Below, piece after piece: positions 1-5,684 of a stretch of 7,089 nt of DNA. This DNA comes from Acidimicrobiia bacterium (GTDB taxonomy: Bacteria > Actinomycetota > Acidimicrobiia > Spongiisociales > ZC4RG35), in the NCBI GenBank assembly GCA_029865445.1, contig JAOUGY010000194.1:1-7089 (forward strand), given 5' to 3'. Positions within the stretch are counted from its first letter, which is position 1. Each line of letters begins with the position of its first letter. Made by a program: the position numbers and the translations under genes. The notes under the pieces are model-generated. The model had not been told where the DNA came from. It ran no database searches and saw only the letters and a list, made by a program, of their open reading frames with translations.

Positions 1-467
1 CGGCGCCTCACGAAATACGTCTGAAAGTCGAATTCGCCCGCGGTTGTTGCCACCATCGTGCGGACGGGGTCGTCGGTTGCGGGAAGTACCGACGACCGGA
101 CGCCGAGACCGTCGCACACGTCACGAGTGATGTCGCTCAGCGGATCGCCGCGCAGCAGCCGACCGGTCCTGTATAGGTTCAACGCCAGATCCCGGTCTCC
201 CAACCGGAAGGATGTGTCGGCCTCGGGTAGCAGGGCGAGTTCTTGCATGGCCGTCCATGTCTCCTCGCTGCGTCCCCATCCGTCGGGCCCTTCGATCCCG
301 GCGAGGGTGTAGACCACGGTGTCGACATCGGCGGAGACGTGGAGGCCGTGGATGAGATCGTCGTCCGCAACGTTGACGACTACCGTGAGCGTGACTTCGG
401 GGGTCGCAGCCAGGCCACGAGCCATCCGGGCCCCGCCCACACCGCCAGAGAGCATCACGAGCTGCAT
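1..467 (-). CDS. cofD: 2-phospho-L-lactate (or phosphoenolpyruvate) transferase CofD/FbiA, N-terminal part, cut by window edge
   Basis: CofD/FbiA joins the activated lactyl (or enolpyruvyl) phosphate to the riboflavin-like precursor Fo, giving F420-0 or its dehydro form, in cytoplasmic coenzyme F420 synthesis. The minus strand from the ATG at 467 stays open for 155 codons to the window edge, so the C-terminal half is missing. Family landmarks appear in order: the N-terminal LSGGVGGARMARGLA loop (residues 6-20), VNVADDD then HGLHVSADVDTVVYTL (31-55, with acidic metal/phosphate-binding positions), GWGR (63-66), ETW (69-71), LGDRDLALNLYRTGRL (89-104), LSDIT (110-114) and FQTYFVRR (148-155). The start fits because the glycine-rich strand normally begins about five residues in, and an in-frame stop lies upstream. 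Only a weak GGTGGG is seen before the ATG. It is divergent from the membrane operon. The family is clear; lactate versus PEP preference cannot be told. Actinobacterial orthologues are called fbiA. Confidence 0.95.
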   Translation of the reverse strand, partial: MQLVMLSGGVGGARMARGLAATPEVTLTVVVNVADDDLIHGLHVSADVDTVVYTLAGIEGPDGWGRSEETWTAMQELALLPEADTSFRLGDRDLALNLYRTGRLLRGDPLSDITRDVCDGLGVRSSVLPATDDPVRTMVATTAGEFDFQTYFVRR

Positions 468-491
468 CGGCCCACCAAGGTATTTCTCGTC
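468..491. promoter_or_regulatory. Short divergent spacer between cofD and the membrane operon
   Basis: Only 24 bases separate the two divergent start codons, so the control signals for both genes must lie partly inside coding sequence. The spacer contains AAGG at 477-480, 11 bases before the plus-strand ATG at 492, which is a weak ribosome-binding site. It also holds a short AT-richer stretch (about 477-494) that could serve as a -10 region on either strand. I see no convincing -35/-10 pair, and leaderless transcripts are possible. This is a location, not an identified promoter. Confidence 0.35.
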
Positions 492-3248
492 ATGACCGTC
501 TCGCTTTCAGAAGATTCCGAGCGCGTACCGACCGCAACACCCACGGTTGCAGCGGCCATCCTCTTCATCGAGGAATTGGCCCTGCCGGTGACTCTCGAGT
601 CTGTGCGCAGCCAAGTCTACGAAGTCGAATCCGTGGCAATCATCGGGGGCGGGGACATCGGTCGGCGGCTGGCCGAGAAGGCCGATGTCACTCACGCCGA
701 CTCGTTGGCGATCTTCGTCGCCCGACTCGACACTTCCATCGACTACGTATGGGTGATCCACGGTGACGTACGCCCGAGGCCCGACGCCCTGGGTGCTCTC
801 GTGGCAGAGACCGAGCGCAACGAGGCGTCCCTCGTTGGTTCGAAGGTCCTCAATGCGGCGGCTCCAGACCGGCTCGAATCGGTGGGCGCGGCCACGGACG
901 TGTTCGGAGAACCCTATTCAGGACTCGACCCCGACGAAGTCGACCTCGAGCAGTACGACGTGGTCCGGGATGTCGCATTCATCTCGGGTGTGTCGATGTT
1001 GGTCCGGCGCGATCTGATCAGGGGGCTGCGTGGGCTCGACATGACTCTGCCGCCCGTCGCCGCCGGCCTCGATCTCTCCCAGCGTGCCCGCATCGCCGGT
1101 GGGAGGGTCATGGTGGCCCCCTCGTCCGAGGTGCTCCACCTTCGAGCCTGCCGGCACGAAGGCGACGGATGGCGCGAGCTTGCGGGGCGTATGCGAGCCA
1201 TGCTCAAGGCGTACAAGTGGCTGACGCTGCTCTGGGCCGTGCCCATCGGGTGGCTCGTGCTTCTGCTTGATGCCGTAGCCCGCCTGTCCCTGGGACGAGT
1301 CGGTCCGATGGTGGACATGGCAAAGGCGTCGTTCTGGAATCTCGTGCGACTGCCTTCCACCCTCGCTTCCCGCAGCCTCGTTCGAGCGGTGCGCGCCACG
1401 GGCGACGAGGAGCTTTTCCGGTATCAGGTGTCCGGGTCGGTGCGGCTCCGGAATCTCGGCTCGGACATGGCATCGCGGTTTGGCTGGATCATCGACCAGG
1501 AACCGGGGCGGGTCAGCGAGGAGGAACTCGAACGTGAGGTTTCGCTCTCCGGGCCCATAGGGGCGGGCGTCGCGGCCGCCCTGGTCGGGTTGGCGACGCG
1601 AGCGTTGTGGCTCGGGGGAGCTCCCGCGTCCGGGTTCTGGCTACCGCTCGGATCGTCACCTGCTTCGGTCCTCGGATCCTACGCCGGCGGTTGGAATCCG
1701 TCTGGGTTGGGGAGCACGGAATCGACACATCCTGTGGCGGCGCTCGCATCCGGCGTGCAGTGGCTGCTCGGCGGGTGGGTCGGTGCGCAGAGCCTGCTGA
1801 CACTCAGCTCGATCGTCTTCGGTGTGTGGGGAGTCGCCCGATTGCTGACGAGGCTGGGGATCAGCGGTGCAGCCCGGTGGCTGGGTGGTGCCGTGTTCGT
1901 GGTGGGCCCTTTTGCCCGCGTCTTCACCGAGAACGCATACTGGCCGGGATTCCTGGCGCTGGGCGCCTTGCCGTGGTTGGTCGACGCCGTGCTCTCACCG
2001 GCGGACCACACGTTTCGATCGATCGCAGGCAAGGTCGGGCGCATCGCACTGGCGGCCGCACTCGCCGGCGCTCCTGCGCCCATGGCGGTTGTCATTCCTG
2101 TGGTGGCCGTGATTCTCGCTGTCCCGATCATGGACAAGTCGAAGCTGCGGCCTTCGTCGTTGTGGTGGGCGGTGGTGGCGGTGGTAATCGGCGCCGATCT
2201 CATCTCCCCGTATCTCCTCGGCATCCCTCCATCGGCGCTCAATGTCGATCTGCTGGACGGGACCTCCTGGCCGGCGTTGTGGTGGCTCGGTGCTCTTGCT
2301 CTTGCCGCAGTCCTCTCCGCGACCTTCGGCTCTTCGCTCGAGGCGCGGACCGCGGGGTGGGGTGGGGCATTGGTGGCCGCCGGGCTGCTCGGGGTGGGAA
2401 TGCTCCCGGGTGAGTTCGAGGTAGCCGCCATGCTGCTGGCGTCGTTGGGGGCAGCGCTCGTGGTGGGCGGCGCCGCCCACGCCCACGCCGGTTCTGGGAT
2501 GGTGGTTCGCACCGGCAGAGGTCTTGCGCTGGTCGCGGCGGCGGTTGTCGTGGCTTCGATGATTCCAGCGATCGTCGACGGCAGGATCGGGCTCACCGAG
2601 GACGGCTGGTCAGAGAGATTGGCCTTCGTCTCCGAACTGGAGGATTCGGCAGGTCCGGAACGAGCGCTGCTCGTCGGTGATTCCCTCCCGGGTGAAGTCC
2701 GTTCCGGTCAAGGCTACGACTTTCGGTTGATCACGGGGTCGCGTCCGACGCTCGATCAGGCCTGGTTGGCAGGGGACCGGATCGGTGACAGGGCGCTCGC
2801 CAGGACACTGATCGCCGTCGATGGTGGTGTGAACGCGCGGCCGGGCGCGGCGCTCGCCGAGTTCGCCATCAGATGGGTAGTCGTAGCCGACGATGCTCCG
2901 CTTTCAGAAGTGCTCGGTCCCCAGGTGGATCTCGCCGAACGGCGGCGGGTCGAAGGCTGGACGGTGTTCGAGAACCTCGCGTTCCGTCCGCGGGTATCCG
3001 GCGACGGATGGGTGGCAACGCGCACCGCCGCCTCGGGCCCTGCATCTGATTCCGTGGTGCGACTCGCGGACAACGCAGATCCCGGTTGGCAGCCGGGATG
3101 GACCCAGGATGAGTGGTCGAACGCCCTCTCAGCGGTCGACGGAACGATCACGTACCGGCCCGACCCTCTTCGCCAGGGTCTCGCCGTTGCTTCGGCAGGC
3201 CTGCTGGTCTTGGCGGCAGGCCTGGCCTTCTGGGGGAGGGCTCGGTGA
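492..3248 (+). CDS. Large membrane protein with N-terminal GT2-like glycosyltransferase domain (degenerate motifs)
   Basis: 918 aa. Residues about 18-240 resemble the GT2 domain of large actinobacterial membrane glycosyltransferases: a TLESVRSQ segment (34-41), YVWVIHGDVRPRPDAL (85-100), VGSKVL (115-120), then SGVSMLVRRDL (165-175) and GGRVMVAPSSEVLHL (203-217). The acidic motifs look eroded: HGD where HDD or DDD is usual, and VAAGLDLSQRA where the family often has a DD-x-D run. A membrane segment follows at about 244-266, then some ten hydrophobic helices at about 355-693 with GWNPSGLG (400-407) and ALPWLV (492-497), reminiscent of GT-C-like actinobacterial proteins. A predicted extracytoplasmic domain (694-892) and a last helix (895-914) ending in a basic tail complete it. 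The ATG at 492 was chosen because an earlier in-frame ATG at 243 would run through cofD. The product probably acts on an envelope glycan; donor and acceptor are unknown. It may instead be a catalytically weak scaffold. It heads the operon. Confidence 0.85.
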   Translation: MTVSLSEDSERVPTATPTVAAAILFIEELALPVTLESVRSQVYEVESVAIIGGGDIGRRLAEKADVTHADSLAIFVARLDTSIDYVWVIHGDVRPRPDALGALVAETERNEASLVGSKVLNAAAPDRLESVGAATDVFGEPYSGLDPDEVDLEQYDVVRDVAFISGVSMLVRRDLIRGLRGLDMTLPPVAAGLDLSQRARIAGGRVMVAPSSEVLHLRACRHEGDGWRELAGRMRAMLKAYKWLTLLWAVPIGWLVLLLDAVARLSLGRVGPMVDMAKASFWNLVRLPSTLASRSLVRAVRATGDEELFRYQVSGSVRLRNLGSDMASRFGWIIDQEPGRVSEEELEREVSLSGPIGAGVAAALVGLATRALWLGGAPASGFWLPLGSSPASVLGSYAGGWNPSGLGSTESTHPVAALASGVQWLLGGWVGAQSLLTLSSIVFGVWGVARLLTRLGISGAARWLGGAVFVVGPFARVFTENAYWPGFLALGALPWLVDAVLSPADHTFRSIAGKVGRIALAAALAGAPAPMAVVIPVVAVILAVPIMDKSKLRPSSLWWAVVAVVIGADLISPYLLGIPPSALNVDLLDGTSWPALWWLGALALAAVLSATFGSSLEARTAGWGGALVAAGLLGVGMLPGEFEVAAMLLASLGAALVVGGAAHAHAGSGMVVRTGRGLALVAAAVVVASMIPAIVDGRIGLTEDGWSERLAFVSELEDSAGPERALLVGDSLPGEVRSGQGYDFRLITGSRPTLDQAWLAGDRIGDRALARTLIAVDGGVNARPGAALAEFAIRWVVVADDAPLSEVLGPQVDLAERRRVEGWTVFENLAFRPRVSGDGWVATRTAASGPASDSVVRLADNADPGWQPGWTQDEWSNALSAVDGTITYRPDPLRQGLAVASAGLLVLAAGLAFWGRAR
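3232..3240 (+). promoter_or_regulatory. Strong ribosome-binding site for the DUF5719 gene
   Basis: A purine-rich GGGGGAGGG lies inside the end of the preceding gene, 4 bases before a GTG codon at 3245. It decides the start of the next gene. The same frame is open further upstream, to an ATG at 3113, but that reading would overlap the preceding gene by over 130 bases and push the signal anchor inside the protein. Confidence 0.75.
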
Positions 3249-4534
3249 TCCGGCGACTCCTCCAAGTGCTCCTTCTCGTGGGTCTGGGTGTCGGTGCCTG
3301 GCTCGTCCGCCCGGGCACCATTGAACCGGTGCGAGATCGGGCTCTCGAACCGCAGCCCCCGGCATTTGCCGGCTGTTTCGGTGCGGCCGAGAGGGACGTG
3401 GCGGCGTTGGTCTCTGTCGGGTCGATCGTGCGCGGCGACGTGATTGCGCAACTCGTGTCCCCGGCCGGTACGGCTCCGGTGAAGGAGGCCGTCGACGGCG
3501 CCGGTGCCGCGCTGGTGGACTTCGGCGACCTGGGCGCGGCTGGAACCGTCGGTGTCCTCACGGAGTTCCCCTCTGCGGATGCAGCGGCGGCCGTCACCAT
3601 GCGCAGGGGCGATGCAACTGCCGCCACCGCGATGTGCACCCCGCCTCTCACGGGCTCGGCAATCGCCATCGGGGCTTCAACGGGTACCGGTGAATCGGCG
3701 GAACTCGTGATGACAAACCCGTATGCGGTAGACGCGGTCGTGGCAGTCGAGTCCAGTAGCGAGAACGGTGACGATTCGGCTTCGGAGCTGGCGTCGGTCC
3801 TGGTACCGGCGCGAACCACCGTCACCCGCGACCTCGATGGCCTACTCCCTCTGAGAACATCCCTCTCGGTGAGACTGAGGGTCGAACGGGGTGCCGTACA
3901 TGCAGGGATCCTCCAAGAGGCGCAGGGCGACGTCGCGTCGGTCGAGGCGGTCGCTCCCGCGCAGGATTGGTGGCTACCGGTCCTGGCTGTCGCCAATTCC
4001 GGCGCCCGACTGGTCATCGCGACCGACTCTCCGCTGCCGGTGAACGTGGTCGTCGACTCTTATCGAGCCGGCACGGTGTCGGAAGCCGTGTTCGAGGGCG
4101 TCGTCGAAGCTCGGTCGCAACTCGATCTGGACGTCGGCGAGGTGGGAGAGCTGCCGATGGGAATCAGGGTGAGTTCGGACGGTCCGGTGGTCGTGGGTCT
4201 GGTAGTGAATGGCGAGCAGACCCGCGCACTGTCCCCGGCGACCACCCTGTCGACCGAGTGGTTGCTTCCGGGCGTGGGGGCATTCGACGGCGCACGTGCG
4301 TGGGTCTTCAACGCGGGCGAGGTCAGCGCGGAATTGGTCCTTCAGCCGCTGGCTTCTGGATTGGCGGCGCGGGCGGTCGAGGTGCCTGCACGCGCTGCCG
4401 TCTCGGTACCCATGGAAACGGGCGGTGCGGGGATGCTGATCAGGTCATCCTCGGAGGTCGCTGTCTTGTGGTCCACACGCAATGGAGGCCTCGCACTCGG
4501 TAAGGGCCACCCCGTGGCTGTTCTGACAGACTGA
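3245..4534 (+). CDS. DUF5719 family membrane-anchored extracytoplasmic protein
   Basis: 429 aa from GTG, overlapping the preceding gene by 4 bp (GTGA) with a strong ribosome-binding site, so translation is probably coupled. The N-terminus has basic residues (R3, R4) and one hydrophobic helix at about 5-21, with no lipobox cysteine. It is therefore a signal anchor or uncleaved signal peptide, and the rest should lie outside the membrane. The remainder is rich in Val, Ala and short beta strands: a region with C44 and C131, possibly disulfide-bonded, then repeated NP/NAG-type turns such as MTNPYAVDAVVAVE (156-169) and VFNAGEVSAELVLQPL (354-369). This is typical of DUF5719 beta-sandwich proteins. 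In Actinobacteria, members of this family sit beside large GT2 membrane proteins and near fbiA. The biochemical role is unknown; partnership with the upstream glycosyltransferase-like protein is inferred from coupling and shared location. Family call is fairly sure, function is not. Confidence 0.8.
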   Translation: MIRRLLQVLLLVGLGVGAWLVRPGTIEPVRDRALEPQPPAFAGCFGAAERDVAALVSVGSIVRGDVIAQLVSPAGTAPVKEAVDGAGAALVDFGDLGAAGTVGVLTEFPSADAAAAVTMRRGDATAATAMCTPPLTGSAIAIGASTGTGESAELVMTNPYAVDAVVAVESSSENGDDSASELASVLVPARTTVTRDLDGLLPLRTSLSVRLRVERGAVHAGILQEAQGDVASVEAVAPAQDWWLPVLAVANSGARLVIATDSPLPVNVVVDSYRAGTVSEAVFEGVVEARSQLDLDVGEVGELPMGIRVSSDGPVVVGLVVNGEQTRALSPATTLSTEWLLPGVGAFDGARAWVFNAGEVSAELVLQPLASGLAARAVEVPARAAVSVPMETGGAGMLIRSSSEVAVLWSTRNGGLALGKGHPVAVLTD

Positions 4535-4896
4535 TGCCCGAACCGGCCCTTCGAGCGATTGTCGTGGTCCTGGTGGTCGTCGTGGCCGGATTGGGCGGAG
4601 CGGTGTTGAGGCGAGGAGCGGCACTCCGGAGGCGCAACGTGGCAACGACGCTCGAGCCGGGTTTGCACCTCTTCACGGCAGCCGGATGTGGCTCCTGCGA
4701 TCGGGCGCGCCGAATCCTCGCGGGCGCCGGCGAGGAGTTCTCCGAACGCGGGTGGGAGGACGAGCCGGAGTTGTTCCGCCGGGAGGGAATCGATCGCGTG
4801 CCGGTGTTGATGCGAGTGGGTGCCGACGGCTCTGCCTGGCGTATCCATGGCGTCCCTTCCACCGCTCGTCTTCGCCGATGGCTCGGAGATCCTTGA
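4534..4896 (+). CDS. Membrane-anchored thioredoxin/glutaredoxin-like protein with CGSC motif
   Basis: 120 aa, starting at an ATG that shares one base with the stop of the preceding gene (TGATG). One hydrophobic helix at residues about 8-25 is followed by a basic stretch, LRRGAALRRRN (25-35), so by the positive-inside rule the C-terminal domain should face the cytoplasm. That domain has the thioredoxin-fold order: strand LHLFTA (44-49), GCGSC (51-55) as the CxxC active site at the start of a helix, a second strand region ending in RVPVLM (88-93) whose P90 fits the conserved cis-proline, and a final helix from PSTARLRRWL (108-117). The length is that of a minimal thioredoxin fold plus anchor. 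It could reduce a disulfide, deliver reductant, or handle a metal or thiol intermediate; the partner is unknown. The next gene, with conserved cysteines, is an obvious candidate partner by context only. Confidence 0.8.
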   Translation: MPEPALRAIVVVLVVVVAGLGGAVLRRGAALRRRNVATTLEPGLHLFTAAGCGSCDRARRILAGAGEEFSERGWEDEPELFRREGIDRVPVLMRVGADGSAWRIHGVPSTARLRRWLGDP

Positions 4897-5159
4897 ACGG
4901 GGAGGCGCTTCGCCCTACCGTCCTGGTCACTATGACGTGTGTACGGTGTTCGACTCCGGCAGCGGTGGTGATGACGTTCGACTATCAGGAGCGCTCCGTG
5001 GCCCTGTTCGAGTTGGAGCTGCCCCCCGACCGAGGCGCCGGCTATTCCCTCTGCACCGGCCACGCCGACCGGATGACGCCACCGCTCGGGTGGACGCTCA
5101 CAGATCGGCGAAACGTCACGCGCCTGTTCGCTCCGGCCGCCAGCAGCGGTGTCGCCTGA
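4893..5159 (+). CDS. DUF3499 family small zinc-site protein
   Basis: 88 aa if it starts at the TTG at 4893, which overlaps the upstream stop as TTGA and has GGAG at 4885-4888. An ATG at 4932 would give 75 aa and keep the whole conserved region, so the start is uncertain. Visible motifs are CVRC (16-19), then LCTGH (53-57) giving a C-x2-C ... C-x2-H set that could hold one zinc, and PPLGW (63-67). This is the DUF3499 pattern: in actinobacterial members a Cys pair near the N-terminus is followed by a beta region, a CxxH and a P-x-G-W segment. The family is nearly confined to Actinobacteria and, as I recall, lies near fbiA and whiB or phosphomannomutase genes in Mycobacterium and Streptomyces (Rv3258c region). 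Function is unknown; likely cytoplasmic, with no signal or membrane helix. Confidence 0.82.
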   Translation: MNGEALRPTVLVTMTCVRCSTPAAVVMTFDYQERSVALFELELPPDRGAGYSLCTGHADRMTPPLGWTLTDRRNVTRLFAPAASSGVA

Positions 5160-5162
5160 GCC

Positions 5163-5429
5163 GTGGGGCTCGATCGCGATCTGATCGACGCCGTCCGGGA
5201 GCTCGATGAGCCCGAGCTCCGCCGCCTGTTCATTCTCGCCCGTGCCCGGTTGGAGCGGGTGGGTGTCGATCTCGGGCAGGAGCCAAACGTGCGACTCCGT
5301 CAGCGGGCCGTCAAGTGTGGGAAAGCCGGGTGCACGTCATGCCCGCATGGCCCGTACTGGTACGCCTACTGGTCCGAAAGGGGACGCAGGCGAACGAAGT
5401 ACATCGGCCGGTTGCTGGACGAGGATTGA
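5163..5429 (+). CDS. DUF6788-like small Cys-rich protein
   Basis: 88 aa from GTG, three bases after the preceding stop and without a clear ribosome-binding site, so it probably depends on translational coupling. The N-terminal half (2-36) is a charged helical region. From residue 43 comes a compact module: basic RLRQRAVKCGK, then C52, C57, C60 and H62 in a C-x4-C-x2-C-x-H array, aromatic GPYWYAYWSERGRRRTKYIG (63-82) and a short acidic tail. This matches the DUF6788 pattern (Cys/His cluster, HGPY-aromatic segment, then an arginine-rich stretch and Y-x-G). The array could bind zinc and the Arg/aromatic strand could contact nucleic acid, but that is inference. Domains of this type are often met in short hypothetical proteins and mobile-element contexts; here it sits in a housekeeping-looking operon. 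Nothing ties it biochemically to its neighbours. Confidence 0.75.
   Translation: MGLDRDLIDAVRELDEPELRRLFILARARLERVGVDLGQEPNVRLRQRAVKCGKAGCTSCPHGPYWYAYWSERGRRRTKYIGRLLDED
5198..5220. repeat. 8-bp perfect inverted repeat inside the DUF6788-like gene
   Basis: GGAGCTCG (5198-5205) and CGAGCTCC (5213-5220) pair around a 7-base loop. It lies about 35 bases into the gene and encodes the charged RELDEPELR segment, so the dyad may simply reflect repeated Glu-Leu codons. No T-tract follows, so it is not a terminator. Confidence 0.4.
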
Positions 5430-5496
5430 TCGAACTCCGTCTTTCGCGGAACGGCCCGATATCATGTCTGCCAGAGAGATAGAGGATTCGAGAGCT
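5430..5496 (+). other. 67-base intergenic gap, possible internal promoter region
   Basis: This is the only real gap between plus-strand genes in the window. It contains TTGATC at 5426-5431, overlapping the upstream stop, and GATATCAT at 5458-5465, but these are about 28 bases apart, too far for a standard sigma-70-type promoter. No hairpin with a T-tract is present, so I see no terminator. Read-through from the upstream operon and a separate promoter are both possible. Confidence 0.3.
5481..5486 (+). promoter_or_regulatory. Ribosome-binding site deciding the start of the zinc-ribbon gene
   Basis: AGAGGA lies 10 bases before the ATG at 5497. An in-frame ATG at 5464 would add 11 polar residues but has no purine-rich site before it, and the conserved-looking MKCPQCG N-terminus begins at 5497. 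Confidence 0.6.
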
Positions 5497-5670
5497 ATGA
5501 AGTGTCCACAGTGCGGGGCCGAGGACGTCATCGAGATCAAGAACAAGGTTGAGGACATCGAGATCGACTTCTTCTCGTGTCACCGCTGCGAAGAGAAGTG
5601 GTGGGACCGGAGTGGCGAGTCGGTCTCCCTTCGTGAGGTTCTCGACATCGTCCGCAAGTCCAAGTCCTGA
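5497..5670 (+). CDS. Small zinc-ribbon protein
   Basis: 57 aa. Two cysteine knuckles are evident: C3-P-Q-C6-G and C28-H-R-C31, separated by a 21-residue beta-hairpin-like stretch of alternating hydrophobic and acidic residues, VIEIKNKVEDIEIDFFS (11-27). After the second knuckle come EEKWWDR (32-38) and a C-terminal helix, SLREVLDIVRKSKS (44-57). This is the layout of a single zinc ribbon, as found in small transcription- or translation-associated proteins and zinc-ribbon hypotheticals. I do not recognise a specific family. The ribosome-binding site at 5481-5486 supports the start used; an alternative ATG at 5464 is less likely. It is cytoplasmic, with no membrane helix. It lies 67 bases after the DUF6788-like gene and 20 before the large membrane protein, so it probably shares a transcript with the latter. 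The role is unknown. Confidence 0.82.
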   Translation: MKCPQCGAEDVIEIKNKVEDIEIDFFSCHRCEEKWWDRSGESVSLREVLDIVRKSKS

Positions 5671-5673
5671 TCC

Positions 5674-5680
5674 CAGAGGG
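5674..5680 (+). promoter_or_regulatory. Ribosome-binding site of the PTPS-related membrane protein gene
   Basis: CAGAGGG ends 10 bases before the ATG at 5691. It lies just 5' of the left arm of an inverted repeat that contains that ATG, so the site itself stays free while the start codon could be paired. A TTG at 5682 in the same frame is too close to the site to be used. Confidence 0.6.
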
Positions 5681-5684
5681 TTTG

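Noticed and set aside
243..491. Upstream extension of the membrane glycosyltransferase reading frame to an ATG at 243
   Set aside because: It runs antisense through the clearly coding N-terminus of cofD, and the added residues resemble no GT2 N-terminus. The ATG at 492 leaves a normal start.
1679..2596. Long minus-strand open frame (305 codons) opposite the membrane protein gene
   Set aside because: Low-complexity Ala/Thr/Pro/Ser/Arg composition typical of antisense frames in GC-rich DNA, and it is opposite a hydrophobic, family-like coding region.
3196..3232. Direct repeat GGCAGGCCTG near the end of the membrane protein gene
   Set aside because: It follows from repeated Ala-Gly-Leu codons in the last transmembrane helix.
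3113..3244. Upstream extension of the DUF5719 frame to an ATG at 3113
   Set aside because: It overlaps the end of the preceding gene, would bury the signal anchor, and a strong ribosome-binding site lies directly before the GTG at 3245.
3359..3372. Short palindrome CCGGCATTTGCCGG in the DUF5719 gene
   Set aside because: Six-bp arms in GC-rich coding DNA are expected by chance; no T-tract or other context suggests function.
3148..4017. Long minus-strand open frame (289 codons) opposite DUF5719
   Set aside because: Ser/Thr/Ala/Arg-rich with no recognisable domain; the plus strand explains the codon pattern.
5426..5465. TTGATC and GATATCAT as a promoter for the zinc-ribbon gene
   Set aside because: The spacing of about 28 bases is too long for a normal -35/-10 pair; recorded only as a possible promoter region.
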